A stretch of DNA of 64,000 nucleotides, taken from positions 4,614,916 through 4,678,915 of the forward strand of contig NC_134032.1 in NCBI RefSeq assembly GCF_964204645.1, written 5' to 3'. This stretch comes from Tubulanus polymorphus (lineage: Eukaryota; Nemertea; Palaeonemertea; Tubulaniformes; Tubulanidae). Shown here one piece after another: positions 38,050 through 50,059 of this stretch. Made by a program: the position numbers and the translations under genes. The first letter of the stretch is position 1. Every line of letters begins with the position of its first letter. A model generated the notes under the pieces. The model worked only from the letters and a program-made list of their open reading frames with translations, made no database searches and was not told the DNA's origin.

Positions 38050-39381
38050 GGCATCTTTGTCTCAGTCGATTCCAATCGCCTACAGCTACAATTCCTAAAG
38101 CTTCAAAATCTGCATCGGTTAATGGTACCACATCTTGTAAACCTATCTAGAAATGTACGAAAAGTCAAATTAGAAATATACATCTTGTAACCTGTTTACA
38201 ATCAAGGCATGTCCGACTACTCAAAATTTGCTTTGAAAGCAATCAAAGATTTAACATATATATGTAGCCTACCTTGTTATCTTTGAATACTTGTATGAAG
38301 TCTCCCAAATCCAAATCTAGAAGAACTTGGTCGATGGACTATTTAAAAAGTAAGAAGAAAAACATACCTAATAATTACAATGGCATGAGGCTGCAAGTAA
38401 CTTTACGTGCCTCAGGCCAGTTCGGGAAGAATTGTATAAGACTGGTTGCCGCTTAACCATGTTACTGGCCTGAGGCAATGTCTCGTGAGCTTCCTGACTC
38501 CTGACTACGAGAGCGGGACGACCTCATAAATAAATATTTTAAGATGTGGGTTTTCATATGAAAAGTATTAGCCTCGATCAAAATGAAGAAAAAAAGTTGA
38601 GTTACCTGCCCCTTAACTCGAACCTTTCACTGCTAAATGTGTTTATCTTAAATGTAAATAGACCCGACCCCTTTCCAGAGTTCAGGCAAAGACAGGATAG
38701 GTTTTCCCTTACTAGATAGATGGCGTATGGGTTGTCAGGCTTACATGTATTATACGTAGGCCTAAACACGCTAAAATACTTTACAGCGTCTGAATTCAAC
38801 AAAAGTTTATTGATTTTAGTACGGGCACGCATTGGAGGCATGCCGACCCCCAATCACCCCAAATCTCGTTGTTACAACTATCTGAGCTTGCGGAAAATAA
38901 GTTTGGCCGAATTCGAAAATATTATTATATCACCAATACTACACAAACATTACTGAGTGAATCGGCTTAGACCCGGGTACATGACCTTTATCCACTGGGA
39001 AGTGATTAAAACCGTCTAACGATCCATTGTTTAATGATATGTAAAAGTAGGCCTACACTAATGATTAATAGCCATATAACGATCAAGCAATTGAATCAAA
39101 AGTTTATATTTACATCTGTTTCTTGAGGATGATTAGCCATCTTCTTCGAGCGACCATGCAACAAGAGCGTGCTACCTCTATGAACATGGGGCACGGCACT
39201 CTTGTACGTAATGCGATCAGGATCGATAAAAAATAATTCATTAAGCCTTTGTTGTTGCGCGCGCGCAAAAACAAACATTCGTTTTTGCGCGCGCGCAAAA
39301 ACAAAGATTTAGCGCGCAAAAACGGATTATTTCGTTTTTGCGCGTTAAAAGTTTGTTTTTGCGCGGTAATATTTGTTTTTG
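38050..39381. repeat. 1.33 kb tandem duplication, unit B
   Basis: Second copy, continuing into the full right subterminal array. It carries a second set of SAM exons (about 38339-38273 and 38146-38040, - strand), upstream of the first set in the direction of HECT transcription. Confidence 0.88.
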
Positions 39382-39716
39382 CGCGCGCGCAAAAACAAAC
39401 TTTCGTTTTTGCGCGGGCGCAAAAACAAATATTCGTTTTTGCGCGCGCGCAAAAACAAAGATTTAGCGCGCAAAAACGGATTATTTCGTTTTTGCGCGTT
39501 AAAAGTTTGTTTTTGCGCGGTAATATTTGTTTTTGCGCGCGCGCAAAAACAAACTTTCGTTTTTGCGCGGGCACAAAAACAAATATTCGTTTTTGCGCGC
39601 GCGCAAAAACAAAGTTTTAGCGCGCAAAAACGGATTATTTCGTTTTTGCGCGTTAAAAGTTTGTTTTTGCGCGGTAATATTTGTTTTTGCGCGGTCATAT
39701 TTGTTTTTGCGCGTTT
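39251..39716. repeat. Right subterminal palindromic array
   Basis: The same modules as the left array in inverted orientation, ending GCGCGTTTTCGTGGAGGACG, which is the inverse of the left border at 25674-25693. Confidence 0.9.
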
Positions 39717-39772
39717 TCGTGGAGGACGAAAAAAAAAATTTTACATGGCCCGAATCAGCTACCATAGTTCAG

Positions 39773-41190
39773 CGTGGTCCGTGGCCAAAGAAAATCACCC
39801 AAAATATCGAAGATCAATTCAAGCGAAGATTCGCCGTGATCAAATACATGTATAGAAAAGGAATTCATTTTGCGAAAAAAAACATGCTTTGGGAGCGTTG
39901 ATTACAAATTGAAAGCCTTGTTTGTTTTATCTTTCATACGGCAACAAATCTTATACGATATTATATATGCACTTATCAGATATGTTTTACGAACGGCTTT
40001 AATAATTTTATATGTTTTACACAAGATATGTCCCCACGTTCTGCATTGTAAAAAATGTAGGTTTTGCTGAAGGAAGGCACCCGGTGTTGCCCGGGCACCC
40101 GACGTTGTTTGGGCTACAACGGCTAGGTACTAGACTACCGCAAGACCTATGTTTTTTCAACTATGTAGATGAGTTGGGAAGGGCACTCGCCTCTACTTAT
40201 TCATTATATAAAACTTAAGACTGGCTGTGCGCTTCACCAAGTTTCGACTTTGACATATTATATTCAGATAGAGATGGCGCATTGGTAGTATGCTATCGAC
40301 TTGTTCTCAAAATGTCGAAAGCTATCTACGGCCACTAGTAACATTGCATAGATTGTCTAGAGGTCGTTGCTAAGTGCTTGCTAACAGCAGATATAGTATC
40401 TTATTCTATTTTGACTATTTTTTTAGAAAAGTCATTCATTATTTTTTAATTATCCATGAATGAAAAAGAGTCATTCAGTTTTCATGATTTTGACATTTGG
40501 CTGACCTTCATTTTGTTTTTTGTTTTTTTTTTTGGGGGGGGGGGGTCACGCTTGGGCCCCATACGTTAAACCTTTACCCCAACACAACATTTCCTAATAG
40601 CTTAAATAATACTGAATCAGAATATATATAGTTTTCCTATGTTTATGTTAATAAAATGGTTCGATAAGAAGAACATAATCATGACCATAATGAATTCCGT
40701 GAAGTCTAAATATTTCGTAATTAATCTTAACACGTCGATAGAGTTTTAAGTTGACATTAAACGGTGGCTACAGTAACTTCTGGTTTACAACAATGCAACT
40801 TTGAGCTTCTCAACTCTCGTGAACTTAATTCCAGAAACTCGACCTAAACTCGTTAACTCACATTTTGTGTTTGTCCAATAGACAGGCGACTATTGCAGCT
40901 TGATAGAGACATGTACAAATATATTAGACATAACATGATAATTACTATCTTTCTCGAGTTTCTGAAGTCCAAAATGGACACAGCCGATTTTAAACGAAAT
41001 GAGTCTTTAAAATTATTACAATTCATTATTGACCCAGGTAGCGCGTGATTCATTTCTATCTGAATGATAAATACAAAGATATCATGATAATATAATATTC
41101 AGCCATATCTTTATAAAGAATAAGTATATTGAATGGATATTATACATTGAAATATTTACACAGCTTATCTATATCTTAAAGACCGGCTCT
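39773..41190. other. Non-coding animal DNA right of the transposon
   Basis: No gene recognised. A T10 run followed by G12-13 lies near 40,523-40,546. The rest is AT-rich with no array or RNA gene that I can see. Confidence 0.4.
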
Positions 41191-41193
41191 TAT

Positions 41194-41876
41194 CTCGACA
41201 GGTGTTTTGGTTTCCCGGTCCATATGCGGATAGCTTCATATGCTCCAGGGTAAACAGTCGCATCAGTTCTAACCCAAACCACGTCATACGGCCATTTAGT
41301 GTGGTCATTACCTGGACATTGAGGGCCGTTAAGTACGCTCTGAAAACATTGATAGTCTAACTAAAACTGCACCGCTCAGATTACCTTTATGTATCGAAAT
41401 TCTGATTCGGCGCAGGTTCCCCGCTTTAGGATCGACGGCGACGACTTTACGACCGCTTTTTAGCGCCGTTATCGCGAAGGAGCCGACATTCGATCCAAAA
41501 TCGAATAAGTTCGAATTCGGGTCGCGTCGAAAAAGTTCTTCCAGGAGTTCGGTTCCCAAGCGCCGTTTATCAGTATAGCCTTGGACACGACCGTGACAAC
41601 TGACGCTTGGTAAACACAGATAGGAGTCACCCCGGAGTATTTGGTTTTACGCGTTGTACACGACATTTCCGGCGAGTCTGGATCTTTGACGTCCATCCGA
41701 TGTATCATAAGCGTATTCGTATTCGATTCTACCATTACCTTTTTATAACCTACTACAGGCAACGACTTATGCTCGGTCAAATCAAATCGCGCAAAAGAAA
41801 ACAGCAGAGAACCTACTGCCAAAATACTGACGGCGACGGTGCAGACTTTCAGCGGAGAACTTAAAAAACCGGCCAT
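41194..41876 (-). pseudogene. FkbM-type methyltransferase, broken copy
   Basis: Read on the - strand from the ATG at 41876: residues 1-32 carry a membrane anchor (VCTVAVSILAVGSLLFSF), so a type II Golgi-type protein. A stem follows, then LFDFGSNVGSFAITALKSG and KVVAVDPKAGN, the SAM-binding motifs of the FkbM family. The frame changes near 41,550, just before the SAM motif, and a stop follows at 41,329. Another open stretch (GNDHTKWPYDVVWVRTD) runs to a stop near 41,194 in a different frame. It is intronless in the part seen. Substrate unknown. Confidence 0.55.
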
Positions 41877-42074
41877 TATTATTTGTTCATCTGTAAGATA
41901 AAAATAATCGTGGTAATAATTAAAAAGATCGAACGAATCTGGTATATTGATTCGCAGGAGAACTGGAATACGATATGCGCCGATTCCTCGATCTCTCTCC
42001 TTATTCTTTCGGAATTCTCGTGCTCTACGTGCGACGTTTAGATTCATAATTCCGAGACGAGTTGTACTATACAA

Positions 42075-42225
42075 GGTTAGTAATAGGGATAATTGGGGTT
42101 CAGGCCAAAGGTCGAGCTCGTAAAAAATGAAAAATAAATTCTTGCACGCTCGAATCTATTTTTCATTTTTTTCTCACTCGCCCCTTCAACCTTTAACCTG
42201 AACCCCTATTATCCACATTACTCTT
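42075..42225. repeat. Imperfect 150-bp palindrome
   Basis: GGGGTTCAGGCCAAAGGT near 42,090 pairs with the inverse ACCTTTAACCTGAACCCC near 42,190. The centre holds AAAAAATGAAAAATA and its inverse TATTTTTCATTTTTT. A fold-back of about 60-bp arms. Confidence 0.7.
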
Positions 42226-42301
42226 AAAATATTCATATATATGAATAACATATAAATGAATAACTTCTAAAATCAATTTTAATAAAAAATTTAGTATTAA
42301 A

Positions 42302-43458
42302 ATGGAAGCAAATAAGAAGTACTACTGTCCAACATGTAAAATCAATATAGATTAATCCCAAAAAGCAAGGCACAATAAAACTGGAACACATTTATAAAAT
42401 AAATTAAAGTTTAAATATAGAGATGATATATTAGAACTAAATTAGATGAATTAAAGAATGAAAAAGAAATATATAAATGTGATACGTGTAATTAATCATT
42501 CAGTGATAACAGATATTATAAAGAACATTTAAAATCTAAAAGTCATATTAGAAATATGAATAATGATATTTTAGGTGAAGATTATTTTGATAAAGATAAT
42601 GATAAGAAACCGAAGACAATTAAAAGAATAAAAAATAAATTAAACAATAAAAGACCATACATGGAAGATGTAAGAAATTATATTAATTCATTAGATAATA
42701 AAAAAGAAGTAGAGATAACTGAAGCATTTAAAAGTGATATTGGTCCAGCAGCTATCGAGTTTAAATTTCATAAAGGAAAAACATTAGAAGAAAATAAAAA
42801 ACAGCTAGAAAATATGAAAAATATTATAAAAATAATTACAGATGTTGAATACCCTAAAATTAGTATATCTTCTAAAGTAAAGTTTATAAAATCTGAAGAT
42901 AAACCAATATATAATATAAATTCTCAGTCACAACATGTTAATTCAAAATAACATATAGATGATAAATTAGATAAATGTTATAATGAAGTAAAAACTAAAA
43001 TAGAAGAGAAATATTTTGAAGGATCAGGTTTAAGATTCGATGAAATAATATTTATGACTTTACATGTTTATAACACAAAATATAATAAGTTAACTTAATC
43101 AAAACCAATTGATGAAAATAATTCATCATATTATAAAGATGATAATATAAATGGATCAAGTTATATTAAACTACCATTTAAAACAAATGCTGTTATATAA
43201 ATGTACAAAATGAAGATAATAAATGTTTTCTATGGACAATTATAAGTTGCTTACATCCAGTTGAAGATTACAATAAACATACTTATAGATTAACAAATTA
43301 TAAACATTTTGAAAATAATTATAAGATAGACAATTATCCAGTTAGAATTAAAAATATCCCAAAAATAGAAAGAGATAATAATCTAAGAATAAATGTATTT
43401 GATTTAATCAAATTACCAAATACAAAAGGTGATAAAATTTATAAAACATTAGGAAATT
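42302..43458 (+). pseudogene. AT-rich remnant of a viral/Polinton-type DNA polymerase gene, N-terminal part
   Basis: Very AT-rich, unlike its surroundings. Frames encode two zinc-finger-like modules (YYCPTCKINID ... H, and YKCDTCN-stop-SFSDNRYY ... HLKSKSH), then KCFLWTIISCLHPVE and KIDNYPVRIKNIPKIERDN. This is the N-terminal layout I recall from protein-primed-type family B polymerase proteins (DNA_pol_B_2) scattered in invertebrate genomes. Several frame changes and in-frame TAA codons break it. It aligns with the second remnant at 63,120 over its last 45 residues. Confidence 0.55.
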
Positions 43459-44998
43459 AAACGAACTTACCTGTAAGTGAAGTTTGATTGAGATTCTATC
43501 GAATCAGTAATGGGGAACGAAGGAATCACATGGGATAGCACATGTGGTATCGCCAGTCAGTCTTTAAATAGCTTTGAGTGGTCAAGAAACATTGGGCCGG
43601 GAAACACATAAAACTGTACAGCAATTGTCAAATTTTTTGTAAGCGGTGGGCATGTGGCTGTTCGAATATCACGGATACCGGACACCGGACACCTAAATAC
43701 CAGATACCGGATACTCGAGATTGCGGAGTATATAGCGCATCGGGTCTAATGATCAGCGGTAAACGGCAGTTCGTGTGAGATCTAGTAGAAGAATAAAAGG
43801 CCTATATTATTTTCATAATAATAATCGGTTTATGCTTTTCAAGTACAGTAGCATACAAATGTTACCGGTTTAGACAATTCAATACCGATTTATTGCTTCC
43901 GAGTAATAACACGATTACATACGACAGACACGGTAACACACAGTGGACAGAAAATATTTTTTATCATTCTGCCAATTTGAACGGATTACCGAATAGACCG
44001 TTACCGTTTTGGGCAGAGCTACTGTACAATACAAAATATCTTTATCATTCAGTTTCACGAAGAAGGCCATTTTAATCAAGTTAAGCGTTATTGACGATCT
44101 ATATTTTCATGATCTTTAGAATCAAATTTAACATCAGGGTAAATAGTCACTTCGAACTATGGTAGGAACCGGTATTCGACGAACTGATTTTTGAAGGTTA
44201 TACCAAAACTATTGGTGTCCAGGGGTGTTGATTTTCGACGACCGCCATGGACTCAATTTCATTTTTAGGGACATCGTGATTGAAAATGAAATGTAGACAT
44301 ATCGTCCAATAAATAGAATATACCGAATATTCTCCTCCATAAAATAAGAAAACGAATTTTTATTCTTTGTTTGTAAATACTTGTATTTCATTGGTGTTCA
44401 GCTCAACTATTCCATCGTAAATCAACAAAATGTACAGATCTTTAAAACAAACTTTATTAGAAGGAACTTTAGAACTGCCAGACTCGCTTATGGCCTTCCA
44501 ACTTGAGATATAGGGCCTAGCAGTACTCAGTCCTATTAATGAAAGGATTTTACAGAAAAACCAAAAAGGGCCACCAATACATATCCATCACCAGTGAAGT
44601 AAGATAATAAAAAATGAATATAACGTTTAACTTCACCTAACCAAAGAAAAACAGTATTCAGAAAGAAATATGTATAATATTGAGATCGATGATGACACTA
44701 AAAACGTGAAAGCAGGCTGTATATTAAGACAAATAAGTTGGGTAGCCGCTGTAACAATTTGACATAAATGAATTGTGTGTCGCGGCAGTACTACTTACAA
44801 CAGCACGGAAACGAATCCTTAGACCCGACGCGCTATATACTCCGCAATCTCGAGTATCCGGTATCCGGTATTTAGGTGTCCGGTATCCGGTATACGTGAT
44901 ATTCGAACAGCCTGGGCATGTGATTCCTTCGTTCCCCATTACTGATTCGATAGAATCTCAATCAAACTTCACTTACAGGTAAGTTCGTTTAATTCCTA
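43455..44998. mobile_element. 1.5 kb inverted-repeat element
   Basis: ATTAAACGAACTTACCTGTA near 43,457 and its inverse near 44,990 start long inverted arms (about 330 and 210 bp; the right arm lacks about 140 bp). The inner halves carry CCGGATACTCGAGATTGC and its inverse. No coding capacity. The left arm shares GGGATAGCACATGTGGTATC with the outer end of the DIRS-like element at 52,196-52,225, so it may be a non-autonomous relative. Confidence 0.7.
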
Positions 44999-45028
44999 AT
45001 TCTATCTCACCAGTAACCACCTTAATTT

Positions 45029-45197
<169 letters not shown>

Positions 45198-45224
45198 GCA
45201 GCAGATATATTTAGCCTATAACAA

Positions 45225-46200
45225 CTACATAATTGACAGTAGGGTATCACTTAATACAAATTTGCTTTCAACGTCTTTATCATAGAATCTAGCGAAAGTT
45301 TTTTTCATTCTGCCAGCCAATACTATTAAGTATGCTATCAACGGGAATTCCCGCCAATTTAAGGCCAGAGCCAACCGCAGCTCTAGTCGAGTGCGCGCCA
45401 AAAACCGACACATCAATATTTGCATCCTCGAGAACACGCCTGATCCATCTGGAAACGGTTTGAGTAGTAACAGATCCATGCGGTTTTATGAAGCTAATCA
45501 ACAGCTGTCCAGAGCAATCCCGGAAGTGTCTGGTCAGATTTATGTATCGTCTTTAATGAGAACACAAACACAAATTCTTATCAGCGTACGTATTGAATGT
45601 AAGATGCGATGTAGTGAACTTATATAAAAAACACATCTGTTTTCGCAAAAAGTTAAGTCTTTGATCTTCAAAGATTGAATAGTACTAACTCTCTGCCCTG
45701 ATAAAATCGCCAACAAAAATGTTAGTTTCAAAGTAAGTGGCTCCAGAGTCAGCGAGTCTAAATCCAGTGATTTTAAATATACCAAAACAGGTCTAATGTC
45801 CCACGTAGTTACATATCTCGGCAACGAAGGTCGCAAATTAAATACACCCTTCAGAAACCGAGAAACATGGATGAATACCGATTGTACAGTGCCCTTCTAG
45901 AATTATAATTGACGAGAGTGCACTCCTCGCAGTATTAATAGCACTATAACCAATGTTACTTTCATATAACTCAGTCAAAAATTCTAATACATCACTGATA
46001 TCGGGTTGAAACGTATCGACACTCCGTCCAGCACAATATTTCTCCCACTTCCGAAAATAGGTCTCGTACTGTTTTTTTGTACCTGCCCGCCATGAATGCA
46101 GTATAATTTCAGCTGATTTTCCAGAAATGTTTTTCGCTTGCAATGCATTCCTGACACAATGCATACCAGAAGGCTCAATTTGTTGCTAGAGGATGGACCA
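45225..46200 (-). pseudogene. DIRS tyrosine recombinase, frameshifted
   Basis: Three consecutive pieces on the - strand: an N-terminal SAM-like core-binding part (SWRAGTKKQYETYFRKWEKYC), a middle part with LLAILSGQRVSTIQSL (first catalytic Arg in GQR), and a C-terminal part with FGAHSTRAAVGSG (H-x-x-R) and GWQNEKNFRKFYD (Trp and probable catalytic Tyr). The pieces are in different frames or separated by stops at about 45,838 and 45,540, so the gene is inactive as it stands. The residue set is that of DIRS/Ngaro recombinases, which insert circular cDNA. Confidence 0.75.
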
Positions 46201-47429
46201 TTTCCGAATCTTGCGGCATTATTAATAGTCTTTTGTTGGCCCGAAGAATCACCGGTTCCGCACATAACAGTCTCGACAGAGTAGGGTACCAAGCCTGCGT
46301 CGGCCAGTCCGGTACAATTAACATCGAGGTTGCTTGATCCTCTGAAACTTTCTGTAGTACTCTGGGGATTAGGCTGAAAGGAGGGAAAATATACGAATAT
46401 TTATACAGCGACCAGTCCAGCGTAAAAGCATCAATAGCCACTGCCTCCGGGCCATGCTTCCAGGCAACGTAGCTGGGCAATTTACGATTCAGTCTCGTTG
46501 CAAATAAATCAATCTCTATTTTAATTTCTGACAGTTTTTCTAATATCTGTTCAAACACTTTGGGGTTAAGGGCCCTCACTATCTCTAATTTAAACACCCT
46601 GGATTCTCTGTCAGCACATATATTTTCAATTCCAGGTACATGTGATGCACTCAACCATACATTATTAGCTATGGCCCATGACCATATTCTCTTAGCTACC
46701 TCATTACATTTTAAAGAATGTGAGCCACCCATCTCTCTAATATAGGACACAGCAGTGGTATTGTCGACCATAAGCCTAATGTGCTTGCCTTTTTTATTTC
46801 GACACAGGGCCACTAGCGCCAATTCAGCAGCTTTCATCTCTAAAGCGTTAATATGCAGCAGCTGCTCTGCTAATCTCCGGATACCACCACCCGACAGATT
46901 CAGGTCAGGTGATGAGTTACCGAACCCTGTATTCGATGCATCAGAATAAACAGTCAGATCCGGTTTTCCGTGTGAAATAAGTTTTCTACTGTGACCAACA
47001 AAAGCCACCCACCAGTGTAGGTCAGCCATCGAATCTTCAGATAGTTGCATAGTGCAATCAAAATCACCACAGTGCCGTTTCAGGGCAATGGTTTTATCAT
47101 GTTCAATACTTCGATAATGTAAAGGGCCGTATTCTACCCCAGGAAAAGCCTATAACCTCTGCCACATGTCTTATTTTAAGGTTTTTTGTGTCAATTAGCT
47201 GTTGGCAAGATTATTTAACCCTATCTGCTTTCTTCACTGTCAGTGAAACTGACATATAGACAGAATCAAGCATGAATCCAATAAATTCACGCTGCCGTGC
47301 TGGCAGCAGTGCAGATTTCTCAGGGTCTGGATGTATTACAAATCCCAGGTCCGTCACTAGCGGTGCCAATGTTTTAACATTACTAGCAAAATCAGGAAGA
47401 CTATTTCCCTGCATATATACATATATCCC

Positions 47430-47508
<79 letters not shown>

Positions 47509-47928
47509 ATCATCTAAATATGCAACAGATTGCTTCCCTTCCGCCTTCAACAAAGAGAGAGCAGGCTTCAAGCATTTTGTAAATGCCCTAGGGCATGGAC
47601 TTAACCCATTAGGGAAGCAGGTATACTTGTAAAGTTGACCATTAAAATAAAATTTCAAAAATTTTTGGTGCTCCACGGCTATAGGGATGCTATAATAAGC
47701 ATCTTTTAAATCCATCGTTGCCACGTAACACTCTGGAGTCATCATTTCAGTAACAGTTTTAAGTGTATCCATCTTGAAGTGATGGTACCGAATATACTTA
47801 TTAAGTTTTGAGAGGTTCAAAATAACTCTATATGACCCATCCTTCTTAGGTCTCACAAAAATTGACGATATAAATTTGCCTTCTTCATGAGTACATTTAG
47901 AAATGACCTGTTTCTTTGTTAATTTCAA
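46175..47928 (-). pseudogene. DIRS reverse transcriptase and RNase H, interrupted
   Basis: The 5' part (47928-47500) holds FVRPKKDGSYRVILNLSKLN, MDLKDAYYSIPI and SVAYLDDI (the YLDD pair). It runs into an (AT)n microsatellite at 47437-47502 that destroys the frame. Then KSALLPARQREFIGFMLDS and, from 47050, an RNase H domain (LTVYSDASNTGFG, INALEMKAAELAL, LMVDNTTAVSYI) followed by a DIRS-type C-terminal region (IDLFATRLNRKLPSYVAW). The RT to RNase H order with this tail is typical of DIRS elements. Confidence 0.8.
47437..47502. repeat. (AT)n microsatellite inside the DIRS reverse transcriptase
   Basis: About 66 bp of AT immediately downstream of the YLDD motif, flanked by ATATGTATGTATATC. Confidence 0.95.
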
Positions 47929-48218
47929 AATTTCAGCTTCAATAGCTATATTTTCTGCTGTGGAAAAGCTTTATTTCTTTGGGAACAAAATTCTGAACAG
48001 GCTTTTCTATAAAATCAATTCTGTAGCCTCTGATCGTTCCCAGTTTTTCCTGATCACTGGTTATTTGCTCCCATCTTTCAGATTTAAATCGGACTTATCC
48101 TCCAATAAAATTTTCCACCTGCCATATGGCTGAATCAATTGTACTTTTAATAAATCGGGTATATTCCCCAAAATCAAAGCTAAAATAGTCATTATTTTTA
48201 ACTATCATAAGCAAGTTA

Positions 48219-49355
48219 TCAGCAGAACAACTTACCTGTGGTAAGCTGTCTGATGGTTCTATTTTTCCGATTTCTTTTTGAATTTTTTCTTGTTTGGATT
48301 GAATCCGTTCCGCTGGTAGCTGAAGTTGCGGTTCCGTTTCCAGCCGTTTTTTGGCTGGTGTTTGTACTTTTTTCTATCATTAAAGGCCTCATAGCCGACG
48401 TCATCGGTTTGTTTAGCTTCTCGTATTGCTTTTGATACGTCGTCACCAAACAGCCATTTAGAAACCGGGACATTGTCTTTGCAGAGACCCCAATATTTGG
48501 GTTTTAATCCTGGCTTGATTGATTCCATGTGATGCATTGCCCAGTAATGCAAGAGCATTATTTGATGTTCTCAACATTACATCGACTTCGTCTTTCGAGA
48601 ATTTCCCGCCATTCCGTTTGGCTAGTAACTTTTCAGTTGTCAAGGCCACTGCCGTGGCCCCTTTCATTACTGCAGACTGGGTATTGGCGAGTTTTAAGTC
48701 ACGCGTTTTTGCAGCGGCTCCTTTTTTAGGCCAAATTTCCGTATTAACCCGAGGCGTGGTTAATGCCTCGCAATTTTTGGGTACCGGGTAGGTCTTTTCC
48801 TTGGCCCTCATCATTTCAATGTTCAGGGCTTTAGAGAACCTGTTCTCTATAATTTCTGTTAACCCTTTGTCCATTTCTGGCCCAGGGGTTTCATCGTTTA
48901 ACTCCATATCGAGGAGTTTAAGTTTAGACTCTGAGTCCGAGGGGTTTTCCTCTTCGTCCCCTCCATTTTCATCTTTTTGAGATGACAATGATAAGGCGAC
49001 ATCGTCGTCCCCGTTATCGGACGACATTTCAACCTCGGCTTCACTCTCATCATGGTAAGAATCTGACATGTCATGGCATGTCTTTTGCCTTTTCTTTGGG
49101 GTTTGATTGACAGCCTTGGTCATCTGTTGCCAAACGTCCCCCATCTTTGTCATTGCTGTCGCAATTGACTCCATAAATTTTTCTATGCTGGCAAGTCCCC
49201 AGTGGGGTGCATCTTGTCTTCATCACTGTTCCCAGTGGGGTTCACAGGGCATGAATCCCCTGCAGTGGAGTGGGTATTTTTATTGCGAGGGCCCAAAAGG
49301 GCATCCTCGTAATCAGAAAATAGCCTTTTCTCAGCCATTATTCGTAGATCAGTAA
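48219..49355 (-). CDS. DIRS gag-like ORF
   Basis: From an ATG near 49174 (an overlapping open frame reaches 49419): an acidic Ser/Asp/Glu-rich part (SDSYHDESEAEVEMSSDNGDDD), then a conserved-looking segment (RFSKALNIEMMRAKEKTYPVP; LLAKRNGGKFSKDEVDVMLR) and, in a second frame to 48219, a basic tail (KKFKKKSEK). No CCHC knuckle is seen, which is usual for DIRS. One frame change near 48,500 splits it. Confidence 0.55.
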
Positions 49356-49761
49356 ATATATATCCAAGTACAACAGTTAATAACAGTAATCCAACAACAG
49401 TCGAAGAAATTAAATCCAATAGCTATTAAAAATCAAGTAACACACAAACACACAAGAACAGTTCCAGCACACTGTGAGAAAAAACGACTGATATCCAGCG
49501 AAGCCAAATGCATACGGTTCCTGAACTTCGCTGAAAAAGCTGAAACACTGAAACGCTGAATCGCTGAAATAAAAACGCTGAAATTTCAGGGAATTTCCGA
49601 AAAACGCCGAAATTTCAGGGAATTCCCGAAAAACGCTGAAATCGTGCTAGGTACCGACAATACACGTTTTGAAATAATTTCCGGGCCGGTATTCGCTGCC
49701 GAGTCCTGAACCGTCTTTTAGTCTCCACCTTCGGTTACAGAGACATGCATGGGCAGTATGT

Positions 49762-50058
49762 GTGGAGTATACTTCTAGAGGGCCACTTGTTGAACAAATT
49801 GATTCGCTTGAAATCCGGATTTTTAATGCATACAGGCAGCATGATGAGGAAAACCCATTCACAAACCGTGCAAGCCAACTTAAACACTATGCTCAATATT
49901 CCAAGAATATGGTTTACTTCTATCGTTCATGTATAAAACAGGATTATAAGCAACTTTTCTTTTGTCAACACGTTGATGGGCGACGGACTATGGTATTCTC
50001 TGAAGGAGGTAAATTAAATTTGACAGCTAGTTATATAAATGATGCAGCTTTTGGATAA
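49762..50058 (+). other. Open frame of unknown origin inside the inverted-repeat transposon
   Basis: 98 residues from an ATG inside the element, Lys/Tyr/Gln-rich in the middle (FYRSCIKQDYKQLFFCQHVD) and ending at a stop after NDAAFG. The composition looks protein-like rather than random, and GRRTMVFSEGGKLNL could be an exon of a captured gene, but I recognise no family. Confidence 0.25.
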
Positions 50059-50059
50059 A

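Larger units (their letters stand above)
25637..39766. mobile_element. 14.1 kb DNA transposon with DDE integrase and SAM-HECT gene
   Basis: The left end TATGGTGGCTGATTCGGG and the right end, read on the - strand, TATGGTAGCTGATTCGGG are inverted copies; identity continues through TTTCGTCCTCCACGAAAACG into GCGCAAAAAC-rich arrays. The element is flanked by the direct repeat GTTCAG (25631-25636 and 39767-39772), a 6-bp target duplication. Inside are an integrase gene (+), a convergent HECT-ligase gene (-), a nested Penelope-like element and a 1.33 kb tandem duplication. A 6-bp target duplication with a retroviral-type integrase also occurs in Polintons, but the ends and gene content here differ. 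The class is not one I can name with certainty. Confidence 0.85.

Noticed and set aside
25637-39766. Calling the 14 kb element a Polinton/Maverick
   Set aside because: The 6-bp duplication and integrase fit, but no protein-primed polymerase, ATPase, protease or capsid gene is inside, and the ends differ.
42302-43458. Treating the AT-rich polymerase remnant as part of the viral block
   Set aside because: Composition, polymerase subfamily and position differ wholly from the GC-richer block at 1-23 kb.
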